Shown here: positions 26,815 to 36,147 of the stretch, in pieces
Layout of the letters: every line of letters starts with the position of its first letter
Position numbering within the stretch: the stretch's first letter is position 1
NCBI GenBank assembly: GCA_030372985.1
Contig: JAUCQB010000160.1
Span: 26,571 to 90,570, forward strand
Reading direction: 5' to 3'
Length of the DNA: 64,000 nucleotides
DNA from: Phycisphaerae bacterium
GTDB taxonomy: Bacteria > Planctomycetota > Phycisphaerae > UBA1845 > PWPN01
Made by a program: the position numbers and the translations under genes
Notes under the pieces: model-generated
Seen by the model: the letters and a program-made list of their open reading frames with translations, nothing else
Told to the model about the DNA's origin: nothing
Database searches by the model: none

Positions 26815-28788
26815 ATGGGAAAACTCTATCATCCGGTCTTCACCGAGAAGACTGATGCCGTTCGCAAATGGACCGTCAGTGACGCGATGGATTTGTACAA
26901 CATCCGAAACTGGGGCCATCCGTATTTCTCAATCAACGATCATGGCAACGCCTGTGTTCACCCTCAAGGCCCCCACGGTCCGATGCTCGATCTCAAGCAG
27001 TTGGTGGATGAGCTCCAGCGTCGCGGCATATCGCTGCCCATTCTCATCCGCTTCTCGGACATCCTTCGAGCCCGTGTCGAAGCCCTGAATGAGGCCTTCC
27101 ACCGGGCGATCCAGGAATACGGCTACAGGAGCCGTTACCTGGGTGTTTACCCCATCAAAGTGAACCAGCAGCGGCAGGTTGTCGAGGAAATCGTGACCTA
27201 CGGCACGCCCTACCAGTTCGGGCTCGAGGCCGGCTCCAAGCCTGAGCTGCTGGCCATTCTGGCCCTGTTGGATTCGACCGAGTCGCTCATCATCTGCAAC
27301 GGCTATAAGGACCTGGAATACATCGAAATGGCCTTGCTGGCCAGCAAGATGGGCAAGGCCGTCATGATCGTGGTCGAGAAATTCACAGAGTTGCCGCTGA
27401 TTATGGAGGCCTCTCAGAGGCTGAACGTGGTGCCCCGACTGGGCATCCGGGTCAAGCTCTCCAGCCGCGGCTCCGGCAAGTGGGAGTTCTCCGGCGGCGA
27501 TCGTTCCAAGTTCGGCCTGACCATCGCCGAACTGGTGCAGGCGGTTGACTACCTCCGGGCAAATGGGACACTGGACTGCCTTCAGCTTCTTCACTTTCAC
27601 CTTGGAAGCCAGATCACCAATATCCGCTCGATTCGCGAGGGTCTGGAAGAGGCCTGCCGCATCTATGTCGAAATGGCCCAGCTCGGGGCCGCGCTGCGGT
27701 TTCTTGACGTCGGCGGCGGTCTGGCCGTCGACTACGACGGGTCCAAGACGAATTTTGCCAGCAGCCGTAACTACTCCATGCAGGAGTACGCCAACGACGT
27801 CGTCAGTGCGGTGCTGGAGGCCTGCGACGCCGCCGAGGTACCCCACCCGGTGATCGTCTCGGAGTCCGGCCGGGCGATCACGGCGCATCACTCGGTTCTG
27901 GTCTTCAACGTCCTGGGCGTCAGCTCGTACAGCGAGGTCGACGTCCCCAAGGAAATCCCCGAGGACAAACCCGACCTGATCCGCAATCTGCTCGAGTGCT
28001 ACCGGAACATCACTCGCAAGAACTTCCAGGAGAGTTACCACGACGCCCTGCACTACCGCGAGGAATGCATGAGCCTCTTCCGGCACGGCTATCTGACCCT
28101 CAAGGACCGGAGCATGGTCGAGTCCATCTTCTGGGCGGCCATGCAGCGGATCCTGAGGATCGTGCAGGAACTGGAGTACGTTCCGGACGATCTCGAAGGG
28201 CTCCGCCGGTCCTTGGCCGACACCTACTTCTGCAACTTCTCGTGTTTCCAGTCCCTGCCCGACTTCTGGGCGGTCCAGCAGCTTTTCCCGATCCTGCCGA
28301 TCCACCGGCTGGACGAAAAGCCCACGCGGCAGGGGATCCTGGCCGACATCACCTGTGACTCCGACGGCAAGATCGACCGGTTCATCGACCTGCGCGATGT
28401 CAAGGACGCCCTGGAACTGCACCCCCTCAACGGCGAAGATTACATTCTGGGCGTGTTCCTGACCGGGGCGTATCAAGAGACGCTCGGCGACATGCATAAC
28501 CTCTTTGGAGACACGAACGTCGTGCACATCCGGCTTGGCCCCGAGGGCGGCTACGTGATCGAGCAACTGGTCAAGGGGGACACGATCAAGGAGGTCCTGC
28601 AATTCATGCAGTACTCCCCGAACGATCTCTCCAACCGGATGCGAACGACGGTCGAGTCGGCCGTCCGGTCGGGCACGATCTCTTTCGAGGAGGCCGGCCA
28701 CTTCCTGGAGAAGTACGAGCGAGGTCTGCAGGGCTACACGTATCTGGAGCGGCGTGCTCCAAAGCCGACTGCCACCGATCATGTCTGA
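26815..28788 (+). CDS. speA: Biosynthetic arginine decarboxylase
   Basis: This 657-residue alanine-racemase-fold PLP enzyme converts arginine to agmatine for polyamine synthesis. Family features are DLYNIRNWGHPYFSIND near the N-terminus, YLGVYPIKVNQQRQVVEE with the PLP Lys, GLEAGSKPELL, and SKFGLTIAELV with FHLGSQI. They continue with LDVGGGLAVDYDGS, VSESGRAITAHHSVLV and the C-terminal ADITCDSDGKIDRFID. Length is that of SpeA rather than the shorter lysine/ornithine/DAP decarboxylases. GAGGA lies nine bases before the ATG. The PAP2 gene overlaps its stop by eight bases. Confidence 0.95.
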   Translation: MGKLYHPVFTEKTDAVRKWTVSDAMDLYNIRNWGHPYFSINDHGNACVHPQGPHGPMLDLKQLVDELQRRGISLPILIRFSDILRARVEALNEAFHRAIQEYGYRSRYLGVYPIKVNQQRQVVEEIVTYGTPYQFGLEAGSKPELLAILALLDSTESLIICNGYKDLEYIEMALLASKMGKAVMIVVEKFTELPLIMEASQRLNVVPRLGIRVKLSSRGSGKWEFSGGDRSKFGLTIAELVQAVDYLRANGTLDCLQLLHFHLGSQITNIRSIREGLEEACRIYVEMAQLGAALRFLDVGGGLAVDYDGSKTNFASSRNYSMQEYANDVVSAVLEACDAAEVPHPVIVSESGRAITAHHSVLVFNVLGVSSYSEVDVPKEIPEDKPDLIRNLLECYRNITRKNFQESYHDALHYREECMSLFRHGYLTLKDRSMVESIFWAAMQRILRIVQELEYVPDDLEGLRRSLADTYFCNFSCFQSLPDFWAVQQLFPILPIHRLDEKPTRQGILADITCDSDGKIDRFIDLRDVKDALELHPLNGEDYILGVFLTGAYQETLGDMHNLFGDTNVVHIRLGPEGGYVIEQLVKGDTIKEVLQFMQYSPNDLSNRMRTTVESAVRSGTISFEEAGHFLEKYERGLQGYTYLERRAPKPTATDHV

Positions 28789-29536
28789 GTTGTCAGCACC
28801 ACAACGAGCGAATCGGCTCAAACGCGGCCTGCTCGCGGTTGTGGTTGTCGTGGCATGGCTGCTCCTGTTGTGTTTCGACGTTCGGATCATGCGGTGGGGT
28901 GCCGGCGTCTTCCCTGACAACCCGCGCGGCTGGACGGAGCAGTTCCTGCTGGGCCTGCGGGACTTCGGGCAGATTCTGCCGGTGCTCGTGACCTGCGTCA
29001 TCGTGGCCGCCTTTGATGCCCGGTGGCGGCAGGTGGTTGCGGCCATCCTGTTGGCCCAACTGCTGGCGATGCTGGTCTACAACGGCGGCAAGTATACGAT
29101 CGTCCGGTATCGCCCAAATGCCGACGTGGTCGACGTTCGCGACCCGGTCGCCCGCTCGGCCGATTCGTGGGCCGGCTGGGCTCCGGGTAACACCGAAGAA
29201 CGCAGCGTGTCCTTTCCTTCAGGCCACTCCGCGGCCGCCTTTGCCTTCGGCACGGTGCTGGCCGCGTTCTACCCCCGCCTGGCTTGGCTGTTCTGGACCC
29301 TGGCCGTCGGCTGCGCCGCCTCCCGGTTTATCCAGTTCTTTCACTGGCCCAGCGACTGCCTGGCGGGCGGGACGATCGGGTACCTGAGTGCCTGTCTGGC
29401 GTTGGGGGTCTTTGGACCCGGCCGCAGATACACCCTTGGTGAGCGAATGGAACCGGTTGCAGGCGTCGCCGAGGGGCTGCCGCCGGACCCCGCCGAGCAC
29501 CATGATCGTGCCCTCAGCGGGCATGCCAAGGAATGA
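28781..29536 (+). CDS. PAP2-family membrane phosphatase
   Basis: The ATG at 28781 overlaps the end of speA, and the 251-residue product has about five hydrophobic segments. All three PAP2 signature motifs are present: KYTIVRYRP, PSGHSAA and SRFIQFFHWPSDCLAG. They supply the Arg/Lys and the two catalytic His residues. Such enzymes dephosphorylate lipid phosphates, for example undecaprenyl pyrophosphate or phosphatidic acid, at the membrane. A hydrophilic tail follows the last membrane segment. The substrate is not determinable from sequence. Confidence 0.9.
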   Translation: MSELSAPQRANRLKRGLLAVVVVVAWLLLLCFDVRIMRWGAGVFPDNPRGWTEQFLLGLRDFGQILPVLVTCVIVAAFDARWRQVVAAILLAQLLAMLVYNGGKYTIVRYRPNADVVDVRDPVARSADSWAGWAPGNTEERSVSFPSGHSAAAFAFGTVLAAFYPRLAWLFWTLAVGCAASRFIQFFHWPSDCLAGGTIGYLSACLALGVFGPGRRYTLGERMEPVAGVAEGLPPDPAEHHDRALSGHAKE

Positions 29537-29649
29537 CCGTTCGGCCTGCCGACAGCTTCTTCTTCCAGGCCGCTTGCCGGTAAGCCCAGATCGGCTGCGT
29601 CTTGGCCCGGCAGTCCTCGTTTTCGGCCGGTGACGTTATCATATCGCCG

Positions 29650-30792
29650 GTGTTTGAGCTTGAGATTCATCATTGTGAGCCCGGCGGGCAGGCTCGGGTG
29701 GGCACCGTGCATACGCCGCATGGGCCGGTACGCACACCGGCGTTCATGCCGGTCGGCACGCGGGCTTCGGTGAGGGGCCTCTGGCCCGACCAGGTTCGCG
29801 ACAGCGGCGCGGACATCATTCTGGCCAACACTTATCACCTGGCTCTGCGGCCGGGAGCGGAACTCATCGGGCAACTCGGGGGGCTGCACCGGTTTATCGG
29901 CTGGGACGGCCCGATCCTGACGGACAGCGGCGGCTACCAGGTCTTTTCCCTGGCGGAGCTGAACCACATTACCGACGACGGTGTGACTTTCCGTTCGCAC
30001 ATCGACGGGCAGTGGCTTCATCTCGACCCCGTATCGGCCACTCGGATTCAGAACCTGCTTGGTGCCGACATTATCATGGCCTTTGATGAGTGTCCTCCCG
30101 GCGATGCCGGCCGTGAGGTGGTGGCCCGAGCGGTGGATCGAACCATCCGCTGGGCCGCCAGCTGCAAGCAGACTCACCCGCGGGATGATCAGGCTTTATT
30201 CGGTATCGTCCAGGGTGGTGTGTTTCACGACCTAAGGCGGTTGTGCGCCGACCGGCTGATCGACCTGGACTTCCACGGGTACGCGGTCGGCGGACTGTCT
30301 GTGGGCGAGACGCGAGAGAGCATGGTCGAGGTCCTGACTGAGCTGGTTCCCCGTTTGCCGCCGGGCAAACCGCGGTACCTGATGGGCGTGGGCATGCCGC
30401 GAGATATCCTCGCGGCCGTGCGTGCGGGCGTGGATATGTTCGACTGCGTGCTACCGACGCGGAACGGTCGAAACGGCTACGCCTTCACCGCGACGCTTCC
30501 GCTCAGGCTTCGCAATGAGCAATACCGCGGCCAGGACCTGCCCCTGGAGGCCGACTGCCCATGTCCGACCTGCCGGCGGTTCAGCAGGGCCTACATCCGG
30601 CACCTGTTCCTCGCCGGCGAGATGATGGGGCCTATCCTCCTGTCGCTGCACAACTTGTGGTTCTTCCAACGTTTCATGTCGCGGGTGAGAGACTTGATTC
30701 CCAGCAGGGATTGGCGCACACTGCTGGCCGAGTTCCCGGTAGCCGCCGAAAGCGGCCCGAACAAGGTCGACGATGAAGGAGCCTGCGAGTGA
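29650..30792 (+). CDS. tgt: tRNA-guanine transglycosylase
   Basis: The enzyme swaps guanine 34 for preQ1 in tRNAs with GUN anticodons, on the way to queuosine. I use the GTG at 29650 (VFELEIHHCE), where family similarity starts; an in-frame TTG at 29602 is possible and neither has a clear Shine-Dalgarno. Hallmarks are TPAFMPVGTRASVRGL, the Asp of ILTDSGGYQVFSL, FDECPPGDA, GIVQGGVFHDLR and YLMGVGMPRDI. The nucleophile Asp lies in DMFDCVLPTRNGRNG. The zinc site is CPCPTCRRF...HL plus a later His. yajC starts inside its stop codon (GTGA). Confidence 0.95.
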   Translation: MFELEIHHCEPGGQARVGTVHTPHGPVRTPAFMPVGTRASVRGLWPDQVRDSGADIILANTYHLALRPGAELIGQLGGLHRFIGWDGPILTDSGGYQVFSLAELNHITDDGVTFRSHIDGQWLHLDPVSATRIQNLLGADIIMAFDECPPGDAGREVVARAVDRTIRWAASCKQTHPRDDQALFGIVQGGVFHDLRRLCADRLIDLDFHGYAVGGLSVGETRESMVEVLTELVPRLPPGKPRYLMGVGMPRDILAAVRAGVDMFDCVLPTRNGRNGYAFTATLPLRLRNEQYRGQDLPLEADCPCPTCRRFSRAYIRHLFLAGEMMGPILLSLHNLWFFQRFMSRVRDLIPSRDWRTLLAEFPVAAESGPNKVDDEGACE

Positions 30793-31124
30793 CGCACCTG
30801 TTTGCCATACCCGTTGTTGCCCAGAACGGCGGTGGCCCTCCGACAATGTGGATCGGACTGATCCTGATGATCGTGGTGTTCTACGGCATGGTGGCCTGGA
30901 ACAGCCGCAAGGACAAGAAACGCCGCCAGGATATGCTTAATGCGGTCAAGAAGAACGACCGCGTCATGACCATCGGTGGCATCATCGGCACGGTGGTGAC
31001 CGCCAGCGACAGTGAGGTCACACTCAAAGTTGACGAATCCGCCAACGTGAAGATCACCTTTACCCGCGGCGCCATTCAGAAGGTCCTGACCGAAGGCGAG
31101 AAGCCGGCCGAGATAGGCAACTGA
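30789..31124 (+). CDS. yajC: Preprotein translocase subunit YajC
   Basis: The 111-residue protein has one N-terminal membrane segment (TMWIGLILMIVVFYGMVAW). A basic stretch follows, then the small domain VKKNDRVMTIGGIIGTVVTASDSEVTLKVDESANVKITFTR that defines YajC. YajC associates with SecDF. The tgt-yajC order is widespread, but secD and secF do not follow here; the next gene is a convergent trkH. Translation is coupled to tgt through the GTGA overlap. Confidence 0.93.
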   Translation: MTHLFAIPVVAQNGGGPPTMWIGLILMIVVFYGMVAWNSRKDKKRRQDMLNAVKKNDRVMTIGGIIGTVVTASDSEVTLKVDESANVKITFTRGAIQKVLTEGEKPAEIGN

Positions 31125-31270
31125 TTCGCTTGACCAGTCCCGCCTTGCCCAGGCAGGGCAGAGTCGCTGTTGATACCGATCGGCATGCTCACGCGATAAA
31201 AGAAAGATGATCGCCGACCGAGGGATTTGCGCTCAGGTCGCGTCGAGGGGGTTCGGCGACTTTGTAGGAT

Positions 31271-33235
31271 TCAAGCTGTTCCCGCAGCATTCAATAACGG
31301 GGGCTGTTTGCTCTTGACGGCGACCCCGCGCAGGAGGAGAGCGACCGGGAGCACCCGACCGAGAAGCATGGCCAGAATCAGCACGCTGCGGCTGCTCACG
31401 CGCACCCAGACCGGTCCGCTCAGGCGGTCCTCGGTTGGCAGTTGGCTGGTCAGTCCGGCGGACAGCCCGGTGTTGGTGCAGACGCTGACCGACTCGAACA
31501 GGGCGCTGCTTGATTCGTACACATAGGCCTCCGACGAGGCACCTTTCTGACGATAAGTGAGCACGAAGCTCGTGAGGGCGATCAGCAGGGCCATCGCTGC
31601 GACCACCGTGCCGGCCGCGGCCAGGGCCTGTCGACCGGCACCGCTGTTGAAGTCTGCTTCGCTGCGCCACAACCGTCCCCTGGGTCGAACAATCGCCAGC
31701 AGCAGCAGCCCAACGACACAAATCCGCACGCCGCCGGCGGTCCCACCCACCGAGCCGCCGATGACCATCCAGATCATGAGCAGGTGGCGGCTGGCGGGAG
31801 AGAGTGACTTGTCGTCCAACCGGGCGGTCCGCATGCCACATGTCCTGGCTGCCGCGCTGTGGAAAAAAGCCGCCCCGATCCGCGGACCGCGTGCCATGGT
31901 CGGCATCCGCTCGGCCTGCACCCGCTCGCTGCCGTCGGAACTGAACACGATTTCCCCGGCCGGAGCGGAGGATGTGCCGTTCCATTGGAGGCTGCCGAGC
32001 GTTTTCTCCTGGGGGTATCGAAGCTGCCATGCGTAGCTGCTCTCGATGCCGTACAGCAGGACGGCGCCGACCACCAGGAGCAGGGCCGTGGCGACCAGCG
32101 TTAACCAGACATCCGCAGGCATGCGGGTACCGCGGTCGCGAAGTCTGCGGTAGATCGAGAACAGTGCGGGCCCGCCGATGCTGCCCAGGACCATCAGTGG
32201 CAAGATCACAGCATAGGTGGTGGCCAGCCCGCGGGCCCCGACCATGCTGTCGCTGTTGAGCGTCAGGCCCACGTTGCAGACCGCACTGACCGTATGGAAC
32301 AGGGATCCCATCAGTTTGGGCCGCAGCGGCTCGGCGGAATTGAACCACTTCGGTTGCGAGAAAAACAACGCCAGGAAGCCGATGAGTTCGACCGCCAGGA
32401 GCAGGACGCACGAGAACCTGATCCCCCTCCAAAGCCCCTGGGGGGTGGTATCATCCTGATGCGTTTCCCAGCCGAGCATGGCCCGCAGCCGCAGGCCGAG
32501 CACCGTACCGATCGACAGGATGGCCAGTCCGCCGAGCTGCATCAGCAGCAGAATCACGATCTGCCCGCCGAGACTGAAGTCATGGCCCACGTCGTGAACC
32601 GACAGGCCGGTACCGGTGATCGCCGACGTCGAGGTGAACAGACAATTGAGGGCATGGGCCCCGAGTTCGTAGCGGAACTGGCCCGCGTAGCTGCTCTCGG
32701 AAAGGGCAGGATAGGTCCGGGCCCAACATCGCGGCAACGACAAGATCAGGCCGCCGACGATCGACATGAAAAAGCCAGCGAGGAACAGCCTCCGGACCGG
32801 ACCGGGATGCACGCCCGGCAAAGGCCCTTCGGTCAGCCACTTGATCCCTGCCTGGGCCGTGGCGACCAACCCGGCTGCCGCGCTGTAACCGGCGATGATC
32901 TCGAGGACTTCCCGCTCCCGGTCGTGATCCAGAGTCCACCACACCGTACCGGCCAGCAGAACCGCGAAGTCCAGCCAGCATCGCCCGATCCGGGCGGAGA
33001 TTTCGACGGGCGGGATGAGCAGCATGATGCGGCTGAGCAGAAAGAGGGCCCCGGCGGCGACCAGGAGCTGATAGATGTGCCGGTCTTCGACGGCCGGCTC
33101 ATCAAAGCCATAGGTGAGGGCCAGGCCCACGGCTCCGGCCAGTGCGGACGGCCACCATAGCCACCGCGCACGTCTGGGAAACAAGGGCAGGTATTCCTGG
33201 GTTGCCAAGCGTTGCTCCCCCGCCGGCCGACTCAC
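31271..33235 (-). CDS. TrkH/KtrB-type potassium uptake channel subunit
   Basis: The 654-residue membrane protein contains the four selectivity-filter loops of the Trk/Ktr superfamily: TSTSAITGTGLS, HTVSAVCNVGL, FHSAAARTCGM and SVCTNTGLSAG, each followed by a membrane helix. An N-terminal region of about 150 residues with several extra hydrophobic segments makes it longer than TrkH (about 480 residues). A soluble insertion near residues 400-480 lies between the second and third repeats. No TrkA/KtrA gene is in the window. The GTG start at 33235 lies 15 bases after hisI, so the two are probably cotranscribed. Confidence 0.88.
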   Translation of the reverse strand: MSRPAGEQRLATQEYLPLFPRRARWLWWPSALAGAVGLALTYGFDEPAVEDRHIYQLLVAAGALFLLSRIMLLIPPVEISARIGRCWLDFAVLLAGTVWWTLDHDREREVLEIIAGYSAAAGLVATAQAGIKWLTEGPLPGVHPGPVRRLFLAGFFMSIVGGLILSLPRCWARTYPALSESSYAGQFRYELGAHALNCLFTSTSAITGTGLSVHDVGHDFSLGGQIVILLLMQLGGLAILSIGTVLGLRLRAMLGWETHQDDTTPQGLWRGIRFSCVLLLAVELIGFLALFFSQPKWFNSAEPLRPKLMGSLFHTVSAVCNVGLTLNSDSMVGARGLATTYAVILPLMVLGSIGGPALFSIYRRLRDRGTRMPADVWLTLVATALLLVVGAVLLYGIESSYAWQLRYPQEKTLGSLQWNGTSSAPAGEIVFSSDGSERVQAERMPTMARGPRIGAAFFHSAAARTCGMRTARLDDKSLSPASRHLLMIWMVIGGSVGGTAGGVRICVVGLLLLAIVRPRGRLWRSEADFNSGAGRQALAAAGTVVAAMALLIALTSFVLTYRQKGASSEAYVYESSSALFESVSVCTNTGLSAGLTSQLPTEDRLSGPVWVRVSSRSVLILAMLLGRVLPVALLLRGVAVKSKQPPLLNAAGTA

Positions 33236-33250
33236 GGGCGGGATGACCGG

Positions 33251-33640
33251 TCATGCCTTCTTATACACCTTGTCCGGATTCAGCAGACGCCGGGCACAGA
33301 CCGACCACTGCCCGGTTGCCGCGTCATACTTGCGAAAGAAGCAGTTCCTGTAACCCTCATGACAAGCGGCACCGTTCTGCTTGACTTTCATGAGAATCGT
33401 GTCGGCGTCGCAGTCGATGAACACCTCGCGGATTTCCTGGGTGTGACCGCTGGTTTCGCCCTTCATCCAATACTGTTGACGCGAGCGTGACCAGAAGTGC
33501 GTCGTACCTGTCCGGATCGACTCTCCCAGACTGTGCTTGTTCATGTAGGCCATCATCAGCACTTCGCCGGTATCGGCGTCCTGAATGATCGCCGGGATCA
33601 GGCCGTTCGCGTCATACTTGAGGTCATCGAGCCCCTGCAT
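33251..33640 (-). CDS. hisI: Phosphoribosyl-AMP cyclohydrolase
   Basis: The protein opens the adenine ring of PR-AMP in histidine synthesis. The second in-frame ATG (33640, [10 protein letters not shown]) is chosen because GGAG precedes it at six bases; the first ATG (33652) has none. The 129-residue monofunctional enzyme has [22 protein letters not shown] and [47 protein letters not shown] carries the metal-binding Asp triad and the zinc Cys/His. No HisE domain is fused. It precedes trkH and follows recG on the same strand. Confidence 0.96.
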   Translation of the reverse strand: MQGLDDLKYDANGLIPAIIQDADTGEVLMMAYMNKHSLGESIRTGTTHFWSRSRQQYWMKGETSGHTQEIREVFIDCDADTILMKVKQNGAACHEGYRNCFFRKYDAATGQWSVCARRLLNPDKVYKKA

Positions 33641-33665
33641 GTGGCGCTCCATCCGTCAAATCGGC

Positions 33666-33771
33666 GCGTTTCACGCTGGCTTGTAGCCGCCGCCCTCCGA
33701 GTCGGCCGTCGCCGGCTGAGCCTGCCTCGCCGCAGACGAGACGTCGGCCGCTACAGACGATGGTGAAACGC
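33666..33771. repeat. Long inverted repeat bounded by GCGTTTCAC / GTGAAACGC
   Basis: Nine-base arms at 33666-33674 and 33763-33771 enclose a GC-rich stretch. Inside it CTTGTAGCCGCC and GGCCGCTACAG are near complements. It lies directly upstream of the second palindromic element and has no coding features. Confidence 0.6.
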
Positions 33772-33779
33772 TTCAAGGA

Positions 33780-33853
33780 ACTCTAACGGGCTGGCTTCCA
33801 GCCAGTCGATTGGACCGGCCAGATGCCGGTCGCACACAGGGTTTTGTTAGAGT
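33780..33853. repeat. Composite palindromic element with two inner hairpins
   Basis: ACTCTAAC (33780-33787) pairs with GTTAGAGT (33846-33853). Inside are CTGGCT/AGCCAG (33791-33796 and 33800-33805) and GACCGGC/GCCGGTC (33813-33819 and 33825-33831). The architecture equals that at 26529-26587, while the outer and first inner stem sequences differ. Confidence 0.75.
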
Positions 33854-33897
33854 CCATGACACCCCCCGGCTACCCCTGAACCGGAGGGCATACTGTA

Positions 33898-36084
33898 TCA
33901 TCCGACGTGGATGAAGGCCACTTTGTCGCGGAACCGTCGGCGGAGATCGGCCTTCAGGGGTGCGTAGACGGGGTTTTGCAGGCTCGGGTCCTCACGGACC
34001 AGCGAGGCGGCGTCGTCGCGTGCCTGCATCAGGAGATCAGCGTCTTCCAGGAGGTTGGCGACCCGAAACTCGGGCCAGCCGTGCTGGCGGGTGCCCAGCA
34101 GCTCACCGGGCCCCCGCAGTCGCAGGTCCTCCTCGGCGATCCGAAAGCCGTCGGTGGTCCGGCAAAGGATGTCCAGTCGCTCGGTGGCCAGGCCGGACGG
34201 CGAATCGGTCATCAGAAGGCAGATCGACGCCTTTGACCCCCGCCCGACGCGCCCGCGAAGCTGGTGCAGGGCGGCCAGGCCGTATCGCTCGGCATGCTGC
34301 ACGACCATGACGGTGGCGTTGGGCACATCCACGCCGACCTCAATGACCGTTGTGCACACGAGGGCGTCAAGACGACCGGCGGCAAACTCCCGCATGACCG
34401 CCTGTTTGTCGGCGTTCTTCATACGTCCATGGAGCAAGCCCACCTTGCTGTTCGGCAGAAGATCCCGAGCCACGCGACCGACCTCTACCGTGGCCGCCTT
34501 CAGATCCAGCTCGTCCGACTCTTCCACAAGAGGGTAGACCACGTACACCTGGTCCCCTTCGCAAATTCGCTGTCGAACCGCCAGCCATGCCCCGGCCTCT
34601 TCTTCCGGCCGCACGATCTTTGTATGGATCGGCTGCCTTCCGGGTGGCAGCGAGTCGATCGTCGAGATATCCAGGTCGCCGAAGACGGTCATCGACAACG
34701 TCCGCGGGATCGGCGTGGCCGTCATGACCAGATAGTGCGGCACAACCGTGGTGGCACCCCGGCGAGGAGCGGTCTTTTTTCCTCGCATCGTGGCCCGTTG
34801 AGAGACGCCGAACTTGTGCTGTTCGTCGACGATGACCAGACCAAGATCCGCGAACTCCACAGCCTTCTCCAGGAGTGCCTGGGTGCCGACAATGAGGTTG
34901 ATCTCCCCCTTGGCGATGGAGGCCAAAAGCCTGTCTCTCTGAGATTTGGGCGTCTTACCGGTCAGCAGGCACCTTTCGACGCGACTGCCGGCCAGGTATC
35001 GCTCGATCCCGGCAAAGTGCTGCGCGGCCAGGACCTCCGTCGGTGCCAGGATGGCACACTGTGTCTTGTTGGCGATGGCCGTCAAGGCCGCGTACAGGGC
35101 GACCACTGTTTTACCGCTGCCGACGTCGCCCTGTAACAGGCGGGTCATCGGCTTGTCGCGGGCGAGGTCCGCGCTGATCTCGGAAATGACCTTGTTTTGC
35201 GCGGCGGTCAGCGAAAACGGGAAGCGGCGACGGATTCTCCGATCAATTTCCGGCGTCACCGGGAGTCTGGGCGCCTGAGCTCTGGTGGCCGTCCATCGGC
35301 GTTGCAGCGAGATCGCCAGTTGCATGGTAAAAAGCTCGTCGTAAGCCAGGCGTCGTCTGGCTTCCACGGCTTGGCTCGGCTGATCCGGATGGTGCATCCG
35401 GCGAACGGCTTCCTGGCGACCCATCAGTTGCCGGCGTTGGCGCAAAGACGCCGGCAGGGGCTCGGTGATGGAACTGATCGCTTCCTTGAGGGCGCTCTCG
35501 ACGATTCGAGCGATGTGGATGGTCGATAGCGAGGCGGTCGCCTTGTAGATCGGCACCACCCGCTCGAAATCCCACGTTTTCGGACTGGCCTTGGGGTCGA
35601 GCTGTTCAACGGTCGGGTTGACGAATTGACCGAGGCCTTCGAATTCTCCGACTTGCCCGTGGATTCGCAGCACCTGTCCCCGCTGGAAGCGGTCTCGCAG
35701 GTAGGGGGCGTTGAACCATGCAACCCGCACAGTTCCCGTGCCGTCGCTGAGTCTGAGAGTGACGCTCGGGCCGCCGCGGCGGGCAGGGCTGCTCCGCACC
35801 GAGTCGACCACGCCGATCACCGTCGCGTGGGCGTCAAGGACCAGGCTGTCGACGGATTGAGGACGGCCCTGGTGCTCGTGCCGAAACGGGAAATACTCGA
35901 TCAGGTCGCCGACCGTCTGGATTCCGATCTTCGACAGCAGTCTGGCTCTTTGAGGACCAACGCCTCGTACGAACTGGACCGGCTTGTCGAGCGGCGACTG
36001 AGGCTTGAACGCGACGGGGGCTGGAGAATGCGGAGTGGCGGGGCGGAACTGCCTCGATGCATGATCCGCCGCCGCCGGTCCCAC
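33898..36084 (-). CDS. recG: ATP-dependent DNA helicase RecG
   Basis: The 728-residue superfamily 2 helicase remodels stalled replication forks and Holliday junctions. Order of features: an N-terminal GVGPQRARLLSKIGIQTVGDLIEYFPFRHE and OB-fold wedge domain, Walker A LLQGDVGSGKTVVAL, DEQHKFGVSQR as the DExH box, VMTATPIPRTLSMTVFGDLD, and HQLRGRVGRGSKASICLL near the C-terminus. The GTG start at 36084 is the only supported one; GGAGG lies upstream at a long spacing. hisI and trkH follow, separated by the tandem palindromes. Confidence 0.95.
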   Translation of the reverse strand: MGPAAADHASRQFRPATPHSPAPVAFKPQSPLDKPVQFVRGVGPQRARLLSKIGIQTVGDLIEYFPFRHEHQGRPQSVDSLVLDAHATVIGVVDSVRSSPARRGGPSVTLRLSDGTGTVRVAWFNAPYLRDRFQRGQVLRIHGQVGEFEGLGQFVNPTVEQLDPKASPKTWDFERVVPIYKATASLSTIHIARIVESALKEAISSITEPLPASLRQRRQLMGRQEAVRRMHHPDQPSQAVEARRRLAYDELFTMQLAISLQRRWTATRAQAPRLPVTPEIDRRIRRRFPFSLTAAQNKVISEISADLARDKPMTRLLQGDVGSGKTVVALYAALTAIANKTQCAILAPTEVLAAQHFAGIERYLAGSRVERCLLTGKTPKSQRDRLLASIAKGEINLIVGTQALLEKAVEFADLGLVIVDEQHKFGVSQRATMRGKKTAPRRGATTVVPHYLVMTATPIPRTLSMTVFGDLDISTIDSLPPGRQPIHTKIVRPEEEAGAWLAVRQRICEGDQVYVVYPLVEESDELDLKAATVEVGRVARDLLPNSKVGLLHGRMKNADKQAVMREFAAGRLDALVCTTVIEVGVDVPNATVMVVQHAERYGLAALHQLRGRVGRGSKASICLLMTDSPSGLATERLDILCRTTDGFRIAEEDLRLRGPGELLGTRQHGWPEFRVANLLEDADLLMQARDDAASLVREDPSLQNPVYAPLKADLRRRFRDKVAFIHVG

Positions 36085-36147
36085 TATTCCAGCCTCCGTC
36101 TGAGGGAGCAGGCATCCCTGCCATGCGGTCGATGACCTGGACCCGGA

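Noticed and set aside
26586..26855. Small gene before speA
   Set aside because: It overlaps speA, starts in a palindromic repeat and shows no recognisable motif.
26929..29046. A 705-residue minus-strand open frame opposite speA
   Set aside because: It mirrors speA and the PAP2 gene codon for codon; high GC3 makes long antisense frames common here.
31233..32432. A 399-residue minus-strand frame inside trkH
   Set aside because: The four potassium-filter loops are all in the other minus-strand frame; this one is a shadow.
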